Shown here: positions 16,323 through 25,782 of the stretch, in pieces
How the letters are laid out: each line of letters starts with the position of its first letter
Numbering within the stretch: the first letter of the stretch is position 1
Source: Planctomycetota bacterium
Lineage (GTDB): Bacteria > Planctomycetota > UBA1135 > GCA-002686595
Assembly: GCA_029259595.1 (NCBI GenBank)
Contig: JAJDEW010000118.1
Location: forward strand, 1 to 57,741
Length of the DNA: 57,741 bases
Direction of reading: 5' to 3'
Position numbers and translations under genes: made by a program
The notes under the pieces: model-generated
Database searches by the model: none
The model's input: only the letters and a program-made list of their open reading frames with translations
What the model was told of the DNA's origin: nothing

Positions 16323-18566
16323 TCAGTCGTCGGAGTCCTTGGCGGTTGCGCTCAGCTGGGACAGGACCAGGGCGACGTCGGTCGTGGGAGCCTTGCAGCT
16401 GAAGTCGCGGCAGAGGTAGAGCGTGGCCTTCTGGTCGAGGGCGGTCTGGTCTGCGGTGAAGGGGGCGAGCTGCGCGAGTTCCGGGCTGCCGCTCGCGGGC
16501 TTGAACAGGAGGACCTTGTGCGGGCGGTAGGGCCGCTGCAGGGCGGCGAGGGCGGCACGCGTGTCGTCGGCGACGGGGTCGCCGACGACCACGACCTCGA
16601 AGCTCGGTCCGAAGGCGAAGTCGAGGGCGTCGAGCAGCATGGTGTGAGCGCTCGGCATGCGCTGGATGTTGCCGGCGAAGGCCTGCACGATGCCGTCGGC
16701 CAGCGCCTCGTAACGCGTGTCCAAGCCCATGTGAGCGAGGCGCAGGAGGACGCCCGCCGCGATCGAGTTGCCCGAGGGCAGGGCGCCGTCGTAGATCTCC
16801 TTCGAGCGCACGAAGAGCTCTTCGCCGTCGTCCGCGCCGATGAAGAAGCCGCCCTTCTCCGCATCCAAGAAGTGCGCGATCATCGTCTCGGTGACGTCGC
16901 GTGAGGCGGCCAGGTAGCGCGGCTCGAACGAGGTCTGGTAGAGCTCGAGCAGGCCGAAGGCGAGGAAGGCGTGGTCCTCGAGCGTGGCCATCAGCCCGGC
17001 CTTTCCGCCGCGCGAGCGTTTCCACAGGCGTCCGTCGTCGTTCACGAGCGTCGCCAGGACATGGTCGGCCGCGCGTTGCGCGACGTCGACGTAGTCCGTG
17101 CGCCCGAAGGCGGCACCGGCGCGCGCAAAGGCGGCGATCATCAGGCCGTTCCAGTCGGTCAGGACCTTGTCGTCCTTCAAGGGATGAATGCGGGCTTCGC
17201 GCGCCGTGAAGAGCTTCTGGCGTGCTCTTTCCAGCGTGGCTGCGAGCTCGCTCACTTCGAGCTCGCGCTCGCGCGCCAGCTCGTCCAGGGGACGCGTCAG
17301 GTGGGGGATGTTGAGGCCGCTCGCCTTGCCCGACGCTTCGTCCTGGAAGTTGCCGTCTTCGACGATGTTGTACACGTCGAGGAAGAGCTCGGCCTCGTCG
17401 CCGAGCACCGTGCGCACCTGCGCGGGGGTCCACAGGTAGAACAAGCCCTCCTCGCCCTCGCTGTCCGCGTCTTCGGCGGAGTAGAAGGCGCCCTCGGGCG
17501 AGGTCATGTCGCGCAGGATGTAGGTGAAGATCTCGTCGGCGGTCTGCCGGTAGAAATCGTCACCCGTGACCTGCCAGGTCGCGGTGTAGGCGAGAGCCAG
17601 GAGCGCCTGGTCGTAGAGCATCTTCTCGAAGTGCGGCACGAGCCAGCGCTGGTCGGTCGAGTAGCGGTGGAAACCGAAGCCGACGTGATCCCAGATCCCT
17701 CCCCGACGCATGGCGCGCAAGGTGGTCTCGACCATCGTGAGGGCGGACGCGTCACCGGTACGTTCGTACCGTTGCAGGAGGAAGAGCAGGTTGTGGGGGA
17801 TCGGGAACTTGGGCGCCGTGCCGAAGCCCCCGAGCTCGGCATCGAAGCGCTCAGCGAGCTCGGTCTGTGCGCGTTGCAGGATCTTGGGTCCGGGGGCTTC
17901 GCCTGGCGCGCCGGTCGACTGGGCGCCGATACGCTCGGTGATCTGGGCGGCGCTTTCTTCGAGCTCCTGGCGACGGTTGATCCAGGCGTCACCCAGGAGC
18001 GGGATGAGCTCGGTCAGGCCGCGGCGCCCGAAGCGGGAGTCCTTCGGAATGTACGTGGCCGCGAAAAAGGGCTTGCCGGCGGGGGTCAGGCAGAGCGTGT
18101 TGGGCCAGCCGCCGCGGCCGGTCAAGGCCTGCGTGACCGCCATGAAGGCCTGGTCGACGTCGGGGCGCTCCTCGCGATCCACCTTCACGCAGACGAAGTG
18201 CTCGTTCAGGAGCGCCGCGACCTCGTCGTCCTCGAAGGACTCGTGCTCCATGACGTGGCACCAGTGGCACGTCGAGTAGCCGACCGACAGGAAGATCGGC
18301 TTGTCCTGTTCGCGAGCGGCGGCGAAGGCTGCGTCGCCCCAGGGCCACCAGTCGACCGGATTGGCCGCGTGCTGCAGGAGGTAGGGACTCTGCTCGAACA
18401 CCAACCGGTTCCAGTCCTCGCCGCCGTCGGACGGCAGCTTGGCGAGCTCTTCGGGCGAGGGCAGGGGGCGACGCACGGCGTGTTCCTGGGAAGGGTCTTC
18501 GGGGGAGTTCGCGAGCGCGGGGCCGAGCAGGGCCAGGACCGGCGCGAGGCTGAGGAGGTCGAGCAT
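16323..18566 (-). CDS. DUF255 (YyaL-like) thioredoxin-domain protein, exported
   Basis: The 747-residue product has a short hydrophobic N-terminus (about 3-19) and then the DUF255 thioredoxin-like domain. Family landmarks are N-R-L-V-x-E-x-S-P-Y-L-L-Q-H, the C-H-W-C-H motif (C100/C103), [10 protein letters not shown] and G-G-W-P. The remainder is an alpha/alpha toroid of the six-hairpin glycosidase type, ending with a domain containing C-R-D-F-S-C. The family is common but its reaction is unresolved. The start directly abuts the stop of the metzincin/LamG gene (one base between), implying translational coupling. The N-terminal signal is unusual for a family usually treated as cytoplasmic. Confidence 0.9.
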   Translation of the reverse strand: MLDLLSLAPVLALLGPALANSPEDPSQEHAVRRPLPSPEELAKLPSDGGEDWNRLVFEQSPYLLQHAANPVDWWPWGDAAFAAAREQDKPIFLSVGYSTCHWCHVMEHESFEDDEVAALLNEHFVCVKVDREERPDVDQAFMAVTQALTGRGGWPNTLCLTPAGKPFFAATYIPKDSRFGRRGLTELIPLLGDAWINRRQELEESAAQITERIGAQSTGAPGEAPGPKILQRAQTELAERFDAELGGFGTAPKFPIPHNLLFLLQRYERTGDASALTMVETTLRAMRRGGIWDHVGFGFHRYSTDQRWLVPHFEKMLYDQALLALAYTATWQVTGDDFYRQTADEIFTYILRDMTSPEGAFYSAEDADSEGEEGLFYLWTPAQVRTVLGDEAELFLDVYNIVEDGNFQDEASGKASGLNIPHLTRPLDELARERELEVSELAATLERARQKLFTAREARIHPLKDDKVLTDWNGLMIAAFARAGAAFGRTDYVDVAQRAADHVLATLVNDDGRLWKRSRGGKAGLMATLEDHAFLAFGLLELYQTSFEPRYLAASRDVTETMIAHFLDAEKGGFFIGADDGEELFVRSKEIYDGALPSGNSIAAGVLLRLAHMGLDTRYEALADGIVQAFAGNIQRMPSAHTMLLDALDFAFGPSFEVVVVGDPVADDTRAALAALQRPYRPHKVLLFKPASGSPELAQLAPFTADQTALDQKATLYLCRDFSCKAPTTDVALVLSQLSATAKDSDD

Positions 18567-18567
18567 G

Positions 18568-21495
18568 TCAGCGTGTGCTTTCGTAGAGCGTTCGGATCTC
18601 GGTGTCCGACATGGCCGTGTCGTAGAGGCGCGCGTCGTCGATCCAGCCGCGGAAGTCGCGGCCGCTGCGATCGCGGCCGAGGCGCAGGACACCATCGAAC
18701 TCTTCGACGGCGTGGTTCACGGAGTTCGTCGCGCTGGAAAGCACGCCGTTCTGTCCGAGCCACAGCGTGGCCTGCCCGGGCTCGACGACGAGCGCGGTGA
18801 AGACCCAGGTGTCGTCGGGCACGACGAGCCCCGAATCGAAGCCCCAGGTCGAGCTCGCGCCGTTCCAGTGGTAGCGGAGCTCGTGCGCTTCGCCCAGATT
18901 GAGCCCAGCGACCGAGTTTCCGGCCCGGCTGAACACGAGCCCGGACCACGGGCTCTGCGTTCCAGTGCGACGGATCCAAGCGCTGAAGGTGGCTCGGTCG
19001 GTCGCGAGCCCGAGCGCCGGGATCTCGACGAAGTCGGCGGCGCCATCGAGATAGACCGAGCTCGCGAGCACGGCGGAGGCGCTCGGTTGACCGAGCAGGA
19101 CGTCGCCGACGAAGCTTCCGTCCCGCAGGCCCTTCGCGTCGATGGCGGTGGAACCCGCACCCTCGTCCAGGGTCCAGTGCCCGGCCACGGACGGCGCGAA
19201 GACCCAGACGTCGCCTTGCGTGAGGCCGTTCGTTCCGACCTCGTCGACGCGCCAGTAGAGCGTCTGGCCGGCGGCGAGCGGCGGAGGCTGGAACAGGGGT
19301 GTCCCCAGGCTGCCCTGGAAGACCGGCGACGACGTCGTTCCGTCGCGCACGTCGAAGTAGTTCGCGCCGAGGTAGACTTCATGGGCGCTCGCCGCCGAGT
19401 CGGGCACCCAGGTCATGCCGAAATCGGGTTCGGCCCAGCGTGCTCCGTCGCGCGGTGAAGGGGCGGCGGCGCGCCCGCGCCCGGCCGCGACATCGTCCAG
19501 CTCCGCGGGGGACAGGGCGTAACCGTAGATGCGCACGTCGTCCACCGCACCACGGAAGAAGCGCGCTGCCGAGCCCGGGTCGCGCCCGATGCTGGCAGGT
19601 CCGTCGAACTCCTCCAACTCGTGCGCGGCGACGTTCGTGGCGGTCTGCAGGGGGGCGCCCGCCGCGAGTGCGAGCTCGGCCCGCTCGGGCCGAACGACCA
19701 GCGCGACGAAGGTCCAGGTCTGGTCGGGGACGTGCAGGCCCGAGTCGAAGTTCCAATGGAAGCCGTTCCACGTGTAGCGCAGCTCGTCGGCCGTGCCGAA
19801 GTGCAGGCCTGCCGTTGTGCTGCCGCTGCGCGAGAAGACGAGCCCCGCCCAGTCGTTCTGAGGTCCGTTGCGTCGTATCCAGGCCGTGATCGTGAGCTCG
19901 TCCCGCCCGAGCTCCAGGGGCGGCAGTTCGACGTGTCCGCTCGCCCCGTCGAGCTCGAGCGCCGTTGCGAAGACACCGCTGGTCCATTGTGCGCCGCCTT
20001 GGACGATCCCGTTGCGGCCGTCCGGCGTCGCGTCCTGTGCGTCGAGCCCGGTGCCCTCGTCCAACCGCCACAGACCGCGCAGCTCGCGCGGGAGGACCTG
20101 CACGGTGACTCGACCGTCGGTCGCGCCGCCGGCCCCGTCTCCGACGGTGTGCGTGAAGCGATCCTCGCCGACGAAGAGCGCGCTCGGCGGCGTGTAGACG
20201 AGCTGGTCGCGCCCGGCGGGACCGCTGCCCGCCGACAGCGAGATGGCAGCTCCGCGCTCGCTGAGGGGATCGAAGGCGATGATCGAGAGCGGCTCGCAGT
20301 TGCCGTCGTCGTCGTTGGCGAGCACGTCGATCGTGACCGGCGGCAGCGTGTCCCAGGCGGCGCGCGACAATTCGAAGCCCTCCGGTCCGACCCACGGAGG
20401 AACGGGCAGCGCGTAGGGACCGAGGTCGTCGAGACAGGGGCGCGAGTCCCGGTGCGCGGCGATGACCGCGCGCGTGCGGGGAGCGATGACGAGGCAAGCG
20501 CCGCACATGTTGTTGCAGGGCGCGGGATCGAGGCAGTGCCCCGCGCCCCAGTTGTGGCCGACCTCGTGCCCGATGATCCCAGCGCTGTCGAGGCTCCAGC
20601 CGTAGCCGATGTCCGTGCACACCGCGCCGACCCAGGCCAGGCCTCCGTACTGGATGAGGTTGCCCGGCTTGGCCGTCATCAGGTGTGCCAGGTCGCGGGA
20701 GATGTCGGACTGGTTCGCGTTCCATTCCGAGCGGAATTGGTCGAGCAACTCACCGCCGGTCGTCGGTGTGTAGAACGGTGCGGTGCGCACGACGAAGCCC
20801 GTGATCGCGTAGGCGATGCCCGCGTCGCGAGCATAGAAGTAGTCGACCTGGTTCATGTGGGCCTCGATCGCCGCGATCGTGGCGTTCACGTCCGAGCCCT
20901 TGAGCTGCCAGTATTCGAAGTCCGCATCGAAGGCGATCTCCGCGCGCTGGATGCAGACGACGTCGGGCGGGCGCATGAGGGGCGTCGCGTCGTCGTGCCC
21001 GGCTCCCGCGCCAGCGACCGTGAGGGCTTCGCTCTCCGTTCCACAGTCGAACAAGGGATCGTGCTCGTGTCCCACGCGGCGCAGGCGGTAGCGCCCCGCG
21101 TCGCGGTGCTCGAGCCGGAAGCGGGCTCCACGCCAGTGGATCTGCGCATTCCAGGTGCCCTGGCCGTCCGTCTCCGCCAGAACGACGCTGCCCGGCAGTT
21201 CGCCGACGCGACCGCGGTAGGTCCGGGGTGGAGCGAGGGCGACCTCCTGGCGCGCTCCGGAGGCGTCGACGACGAAGGCCCGGGCCCCCCGGTCGCGCAG
21301 CGAGTGGCGCGCGAGGGCAACGTGCAGCGGACGCGCCAGGAACGGAAGCTCGAGCCTGACCGACTCGGGCGCGTCCGTCGGAAGGGCCAGGACGAAGTCG
21401 GCGGAAACCGGGTCGGCAGGAGCGCCGGGGCGGGGCCAGGCCGTGCAAGGAACGGACCAGGCCAGGCTCGAAAGGAGGGACAGGAGCTGGAGCAT
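18568..21495 (-). CDS. Secreted metzincin (reprolysin-like) protease with two LamG domains
   Basis: The 975-residue protein has a signal peptide, a propeptide-like beta region (about 25-150), and a metzincin catalytic domain with [11 protein letters not shown] (zinc ligands near H310, H314, H320), as in M12B/reprolysin-like enzymes. A Cys-rich segment, an Ig-like strand region with V-L-A-N-D-D-D-G-N, and two similar concanavalin-type LamG modules follow. Each LamG module has W-x-L-D-E-G-x-G and A-W-I-R-R-x-G. It probably cleaves extracellular protein and binds polysaccharide or surface material. A TTG three codons upstream (21504) is an alternative start. The following DUF255 gene is coupled to it. 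Confidence 0.85.
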   Translation of the reverse strand: MLQLLSLLSSLAWSVPCTAWPRPGAPADPVSADFVLALPTDAPESVRLELPFLARPLHVALARHSLRDRGARAFVVDASGARQEVALAPPRTYRGRVGELPGSVVLAETDGQGTWNAQIHWRGARFRLEHRDAGRYRLRRVGHEHDPLFDCGTESEALTVAGAGAGHDDATPLMRPPDVVCIQRAEIAFDADFEYWQLKGSDVNATIAAIEAHMNQVDYFYARDAGIAYAITGFVVRTAPFYTPTTGGELLDQFRSEWNANQSDISRDLAHLMTAKPGNLIQYGGLAWVGAVCTDIGYGWSLDSAGIIGHEVGHNWGAGHCLDPAPCNNMCGACLVIAPRTRAVIAAHRDSRPCLDDLGPYALPVPPWVGPEGFELSRAAWDTLPPVTIDVLANDDDGNCEPLSIIAFDPLSERGAAISLSAGSGPAGRDQLVYTPPSALFVGEDRFTHTVGDGAGGATDGRVTVQVLPRELRGLWRLDEGTGLDAQDATPDGRNGIVQGGAQWTSGVFATALELDGASGHVELPPLELGRDELTITAWIRRNGPQNDWAGLVFSRSGSTTAGLHFGTADELRYTWNGFHWNFDSGLHVPDQTWTFVALVVRPERAELALAAGAPLQTATNVAAHELEEFDGPASIGRDPGSAARFFRGAVDDVRIYGYALSPAELDDVAAGRGRAAAPSPRDGARWAEPDFGMTWVPDSAASAHEVYLGANYFDVRDGTTSSPVFQGSLGTPLFQPPPLAAGQTLYWRVDEVGTNGLTQGDVWVFAPSVAGHWTLDEGAGSTAIDAKGLRDGSFVGDVLLGQPSASAVLASSVYLDGAADFVEIPALGLATDRATFSAWIRRTGTQSPWSGLVFSRAGNSVAGLNLGEAHELRYHWNGASSTWGFDSGLVVPDDTWVFTALVVEPGQATLWLGQNGVLSSATNSVNHAVEEFDGVLRLGRDRSGRDFRGWIDDARLYDTAMSDTEIRTLYESTR

Positions 21496-21611
21496 GGGGA
21501 GCAAAGCGGCCGCGGCGGGCGATCCGGCCGTTGTAACCCGGGAAGCCCGACGCAGATCGGACGAGGCTCGGAATCTCGATGGGCCCCCTCACCAGTCCCT
21601 GGAAGGACGGG

Positions 21612-21617
21612 TAGACT
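21612..21617 (+). promoter_or_regulatory. -10-like TAGACT upstream of the CTERM gene
   Basis: TAGACT lies 61 bases before the ATG at 21679. Unlike the leaderless genes, this one has a Shine-Dalgarno-like GAGGA (21666-21670) eight bases before the start, consistent with a leadered mRNA. Confidence 0.35.
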
Positions 21618-21678
21618 CGTGGCTTCGAGACCGTCCACCCCTCCCGAGAGCGGAGGGATCTCAACGAGGAATTTGACA

Positions 21679-22293
21679 ATGATTCTGACCCTGGCCCTCT
21701 CCACTCTTCTCTCTCTCCCCAATCCCACGCACGTCCCGCTCGGGTCACACACCTGGCGGGTCAACGAAGTCTTCAGCAACGCCACCGGCACGATCCAGTT
21801 CGTCGAGTTGCGCGAGTGCTGCGGAGGTGCGAACGAGGTCAACGTCGGCGGCAACAACGTAACGGCCGCCACGTCCGGCAACTTCTTCACGTTCCCGGCC
21901 AACCTGCCCGCGGGCACCACGTCGAACGCGCACATCCTGCTGGGCACGGCGGGCTTCGCGGCTCTGCCCGGAGCGCCGACCCCCGACCACATCGTCCCCG
22001 ACAACTTCTTCGACCTCACGGCCGAGACGTTGCAGTGGCACATCTACGGTCCTTCGGTGTTGTCGTTCAGCGCCGGCCAGCTCCCGGTCGACGGCGTGAA
22101 CTCGCTTTCGCAGAGCGGCACGGTGGCGATCAACTCGCCGACGAACTACGCCGGACAGACCGGCTCGGTCGACGCCGGCGGCGCGGTGCCGTTGCCCGCC
22201 TGGAGCTACGCCGCCTTCGCCGGACTGTTGCTCCTGTTCGGGGCCTGGATGCTGAAGAGCCGGCCGCAGGTCGCCGTTTCGAATCTGGCCTGA
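21679..22293 (+). CDS. Exported protein with PEP/IPTL-CTERM-like sorting tail
   Basis: The 204-residue protein has an N-terminal signal (about 1-15), then a beta-rich, Asn/Gly/Thr-rich region (V-N-E-V-F-S-N, F-V-E-L-R-E-C-C) resembling the lamin-tail-like start of secreted proteins. The C-terminus has a sorting-type tripartite signal: V-P-L-P-A-W, a hydrophobic segment (about 177-194), then K-S-R. Such tails are recognised and removed by exosortase-type enzymes in other bacteria. No such enzyme is in this window. It is divergent from the metzincin gene and ends against a shared hairpin with the next, convergent gene. Confidence 0.75.
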   Translation: MILTLALSTLLSLPNPTHVPLGSHTWRVNEVFSNATGTIQFVELRECCGGANEVNVGGNNVTAATSGNFFTFPANLPAGTTSNAHILLGTAGFAALPGAPTPDHIVPDNFFDLTAETLQWHIYGPSVLSFSAGQLPVDGVNSLSQSGTVAINSPTNYAGQTGSVDAGGAVPLPAWSYAAFAGLLLLFGAWMLKSRPQVAVSNLA

Positions 22294-22332
22294 TCCGGTT
22301 GGTCTGATCCGGGCGGAAGTCCGACCGGATCA
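22291..22332. terminator. Bidirectional hairpin between convergent genes
   Basis: TGATCCGGT (22291-22299) and ACCGGATCA (22324-22332) form a perfect nine-base inverted repeat that includes both stop codons. A nested CTGATCCG in the 24-base spacer offers alternative pairing. There is no T tract, so termination is an inference from its position. Confidence 0.5.
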
Positions 22333-22959
22333 GCGTGGAGGCGCCAAGGCCTCTGCTTCGCCGCTCTGATACGACACGCGGCAAGCGGGGCAGACGCCGC
22401 GCGCGACCCGGGCCGCCGCGCACAGCTCACAGCGCTCGACGTCGTCGAGCGCTGTGAGCAGGCCGGCGTAGGCGGCTTGGCCGAGCTCGAAGTCGCCTCG
22501 GTCGGCGATGCGGATGTTGCCGATCCAACCGTGCTCGCAGGTCGCGCACCAGCCGTGCTCGCCACGCAACTCGTTGCAACGCGGGCAGTCGTCGCGCGGG
22601 TCGCGTTCCCCGCGCGCGATCTGGAAGGAGAGCTGGGAGAAGTAGGCTTGCGAGGCGACCCAGCCGATGTTGCACGCCTCGCAAAAGCCTCCCGCAGTGT
22701 AGGCCTCCCGGCACGTGTCGCACGCGAGGGCAGCGCGCTCCAGCTCGTGGCCGTGGGCGTCGAGCGCGTCGAAGACCAGTTTGGACGCGATCGGCACGTC
22801 GGCGACGAAGCCCAGACCGCAGGACGCACACCAGCCATCGGTCGCGCGCTCTTCGGTGTGGTCGCAGGGCGCGAGCGGACCCTGGTCCGTGCCGAAGAAC
22901 CAGCCCAGCGCGAGGATCGAGACCGCGATCAGGGGCAGGCGCAGGTGTTGTTTCAGCAT
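22330..22959 (-). CDS. Membrane-anchored protein with four CxxC...CxxC modules
   Basis: I do not recognise this 209-residue protein. It has one N-terminal membrane segment (about 7-24) and then roughly four repeats of about 45 residues. In each, a first Cys element is followed 10-12 residues later by a second: W-C-A-S-C-G-L-G-F, then C-D-T-C and F-C-E-A-C-N-I-G-W, then C-P-R-C and W-C-A-T-C-E-H-G-W, then C-E-L-C and V-C-P-A-C. The first unit has D-H in place of its first pair. They look like treble-clef or rubredoxin-like zinc or iron knuckles displayed outside the inner membrane. A TAGAAT hexamer (22998-22993, minus strand) lies 33 bases upstream of the start. Confidence 0.65.
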   Translation of the reverse strand: MLKQHLRLPLIAVSILALGWFFGTDQGPLAPCDHTEERATDGWCASCGLGFVADVPIASKLVFDALDAHGHELERAALACDTCREAYTAGGFCEACNIGWVASQAYFSQLSFQIARGERDPRDDCPRCNELRGEHGWCATCEHGWIGNIRIADRGDFELGQAAYAGLLTALDDVERCELCAAARVARGVCPACRVSYQSGEAEALAPPR

Positions 22960-23031
22960 GGGCCGAGTCGCGCGGGCGACGCGCGGACTTCCATTCTAGC
23001 CCGGGCGGGACCGGCGCCGCCGCATCCGCTC

Positions 23032-25782
23032 TCAGCGTTGTGTGCGTTGTCGTGCGCGCCGCCGTGCGGCCTCGTACGGATCGTCGTCGCCCGTGCGGCC
23101 AGGCTCGGACGGGGCCTTGCCAGGGCTCGCGACGTCCTCCCCGACGACGAAGCCGCGTCGTGCAGCGACCTGGGCCGCTTCGTCGCCGCCCGCCCGTCCT
23201 CGACGGCGAAGCCACGCTCCGAGCCTCCGGGGCAGGCGCAGCGACGCGAAGAGATCCAGCCGCCGGCCCCCGATTTCGATCAAGAGCAGGACCAGCGCGG
23301 CCAGCATGAGCTCGCGTGAGATCACGCGGAAGGCTTTGGCCGCGCGCGGGCCCCGGAACAGGCGGTGGGCCGCGGGCACGACCTCGCCGCCCGATTCGCG
23401 CGCGATGCGCTCCAGGAGCCGCTCGCCGCGGCGGAGATCGGTCGAGCGCTCGAACTCGGGCGAGTAAGGCAGCGCCACCGGTGGCAGCGTGACGAAGCGT
23501 CCATCGTCGAGGCGCAAGGTTCCGACGCTGACGCCTTCGCTCGTCAGGGGCAGGCGCGCTTCGAAGCGGTCGTCCCCGGCACGCTGCAGGAGTACGTCCT
23601 CGAAGCCTCCGCCCGGTGACTGGATACGCGCCTCGAGCGCGGACGTGTTCGGTGGGATCGGAGCCTCTGGATCGACTTCCACGGAGACGATCGCCTCCGT
23701 ACCGACGCGTCGAACCGACGGAAAGAAGTCCTGTGGTTCTTCCTGCCCGGCGAGCCAGCGGGACAGCGTGACAAAGAAGGACGAAAAGCCGGGCCACGCG
23801 ACCACGCGCGCCCCGAAGCTGCCTCCGATCTGACCGGCGTAGGACGCGGTACGTCCGATGCCCTGGTGCCAAAAGGCGAGGACAGGTGCGGCGTATTCGT
23901 CGACTGAAACGGCACCTGCGAGCGCACCGGGTCGCAGGTAGTTCAGGTTGTAGCCTTCGAGCGCGGGGAACCCGTCCTCGAGCAGCTCGCCGAGGCTGAA
24001 GAGGTCCGGAAGCAGACGAACGGTCGTCTCGCGTTCGAGGAAGCTCGAACGGGCGACCGTCAGCGCGTCCTGGGAGAACAGCGTGGGGAGCTCGGACGGA
24101 TCATTCGAGAAGTAGATTTCGCCGCCGCCCTCGCGTGCGATCGAACGCAGGAACTCCGCGTCCGAATCCGTGTCGGCACCCAGCGCGATCACCGAGACGG
24201 TCGTGCCCATCTGCCCGAGCCGTTGGACGATCGCCGGAACGTCTTGCGGCTCTTCCGCGTCGGCCGCGTCGGCGAAGAGCACGATGTGACGGTTCACCTG
24301 CTCGGCTTCTTCGAGCATCTTGCCCGCCGCGAGCAGGCCCGTTCGAACGTAGATTCCGCCGCCCTGGGATTCGATCGTGCGGACGCGCGCCTGCAAGGGT
24401 TCGGGCGCCATGACCGGCGTCAGCTTCTGGACGACGTGGGGCTTCTGGTCGACCGCGAGGACGCCGACCGAGTCGATCGACGAAAGCAGCGCGATCGCCG
24501 AGGCCGTACCTTCGTTGGCCAGATCCATCTTCGTGCCGCCGCCGGCGGGCGCGCCCATCGAGCCCGAACGGTCGAGCACGAAGACCATCGCGACACCCTG
24601 CTTGCGGTGCTCCTGGCGCAGCTCCATCGAAACCGGGAGGATCTCGTCGATCGGCGTCAGGTGATAGCCTCCGACGCCGAACGAGGCCTTGCCGCCCGTC
24701 ATCAGGAGGCCACCGCCGCGCTCGACGACGAACTCGCGCAGAGCCCCGAGGCCCTCGCGACCGACACGTTGGGCGGAGACGTTCTCGAGCACCACCGCGC
24801 GCCAGCGGGAGAGCCCGACGGTGTCGAGCCGCACGTCCTCGGGGCGACGGGCCAGGGCCGGGACGCCGGAACGTACGAGGGCGCGCACGAGCGTGTCCTC
24901 GGCGCCGTCATGGTTCAAGACCAGGACGGGTCGTGTTCCGCGCACGAGGGCGGCGGCGAGGCCACGGTCGTTCTCCGGCACGCGGTCGTTCGTGCCGGAG
25001 AGCTCGAGCGTGTACTCCGCGATGCCGGCCTGGGCCGCCACGTCGCGAAAGAGCATGCGGTTCGCGCCTGGCTCGAAGGCGCGCCGTCCGCGCGCGAGGA
25101 CCACGTCCCCGCGCCGCAAGACGAACTCGGCTTCGCCCGCGCGATCCGCACGGACCCAGGCGCTGAACTGGAACGGTTCGCCGAGCAAGACCTCGTCGGG
25201 CAGGTCGATGCGATCGACGGAAAGGTCGGCGATCGGCGGCCGCAGCACCGGGCGCACGTCGACCCGTACGCCGCGCGCGAAGGCGCGACGCACCTCGTGT
25301 AGCGCGTCGCGGCCGTTGTTCTCGCCGTCGGAGACGACCAGGATCGAGCCCTGACGACTCTCCGGAATGAGGTTCAAGGCCGTCTCGAGCGCATCGCCGA
25401 GGTCGGTACCGTCGGCGTCGACGGCCGCCTCGAAGGCCTCGAACAAGAGCTCACCGGTCGGGAGGCGCTCGATCGCCGCATCGGCGCCGAACGTGACGAC
25501 AGCGATACGATCGCCCGAGCGCTGGGCCTCCTGGGCGAGCTTCAAGAGTTCGAGCGTGGTCGTCTCGCCCTCGGCCGGCATCGAGCGGGAGCGGTCCAGC
25601 ACGACGACGAGATCGCGGCCGGGATCCGAGAGCGGCAGGTAGGGTGCAGCCAATGCCGCGACGAGGAGTGCCGCGACCGCGATGCGCAATGCGAGCAGAA
25701 CGCGGTTGCGGGGCCGCGTGCGCGCCAGCACGAAGCCGACGGGCAAGGCGAAGAGCAGGAACTCGGGCTGGAGGAAGCTCAA
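23032..25782 (-). CDS. Membrane protein with two VWA domains around a glutamine-amidotransferase-like domain
   Basis: The 916-residue product starts at TTG 25782, which overlaps the TGA stop of the upstream gene (TTGA). Two membrane segments at the start (about 5-20 and 27-47) are followed by a VWA domain with MIDAS D-R-S-R-S. A class I glutamine-amidotransferase-like region comes next (V-L-N-H-D-G-A-E-D; G-G-G-L-L-M-T-G-G), then a second VWA with D-R-S-G-S-M. A C-terminal beta domain and a last membrane segment (about 820-840) close the protein. Such proteins usually accompany MoxR and DUF58 genes; here only a BatA-like partner is adjacent. They are thought to handle metal-dependent protein assembly or envelope stress. 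Confidence 0.85.
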   Translation of the reverse strand: MSFLQPEFLLFALPVGFVLARTRPRNRVLLALRIAVAALLVAALAAPYLPLSDPGRDLVVVLDRSRSMPAEGETTTLELLKLAQEAQRSGDRIAVVTFGADAAIERLPTGELLFEAFEAAVDADGTDLGDALETALNLIPESRQGSILVVSDGENNGRDALHEVRRAFARGVRVDVRPVLRPPIADLSVDRIDLPDEVLLGEPFQFSAWVRADRAGEAEFVLRRGDVVLARGRRAFEPGANRMLFRDVAAQAGIAEYTLELSGTNDRVPENDRGLAAALVRGTRPVLVLNHDGAEDTLVRALVRSGVPALARRPEDVRLDTVGLSRWRAVVLENVSAQRVGREGLGALREFVVERGGGLLMTGGKASFGVGGYHLTPIDEILPVSMELRQEHRKQGVAMVFVLDRSGSMGAPAGGGTKMDLANEGTASAIALLSSIDSVGVLAVDQKPHVVQKLTPVMAPEPLQARVRTIESQGGGIYVRTGLLAAGKMLEEAEQVNRHIVLFADAADAEEPQDVPAIVQRLGQMGTTVSVIALGADTDSDAEFLRSIAREGGGEIYFSNDPSELPTLFSQDALTVARSSFLERETTVRLLPDLFSLGELLEDGFPALEGYNLNYLRPGALAGAVSVDEYAAPVLAFWHQGIGRTASYAGQIGGSFGARVVAWPGFSSFFVTLSRWLAGQEEPQDFFPSVRRVGTEAIVSVEVDPEAPIPPNTSALEARIQSPGGGFEDVLLQRAGDDRFEARLPLTSEGVSVGTLRLDDGRFVTLPPVALPYSPEFERSTDLRRGERLLERIARESGGEVVPAAHRLFRGPRAAKAFRVISRELMLAALVLLLIEIGGRRLDLFASLRLPRRLGAWLRRRGRAGGDEAAQVAARRGFVVGEDVASPGKAPSEPGRTGDDDPYEAARRRARQRTQR

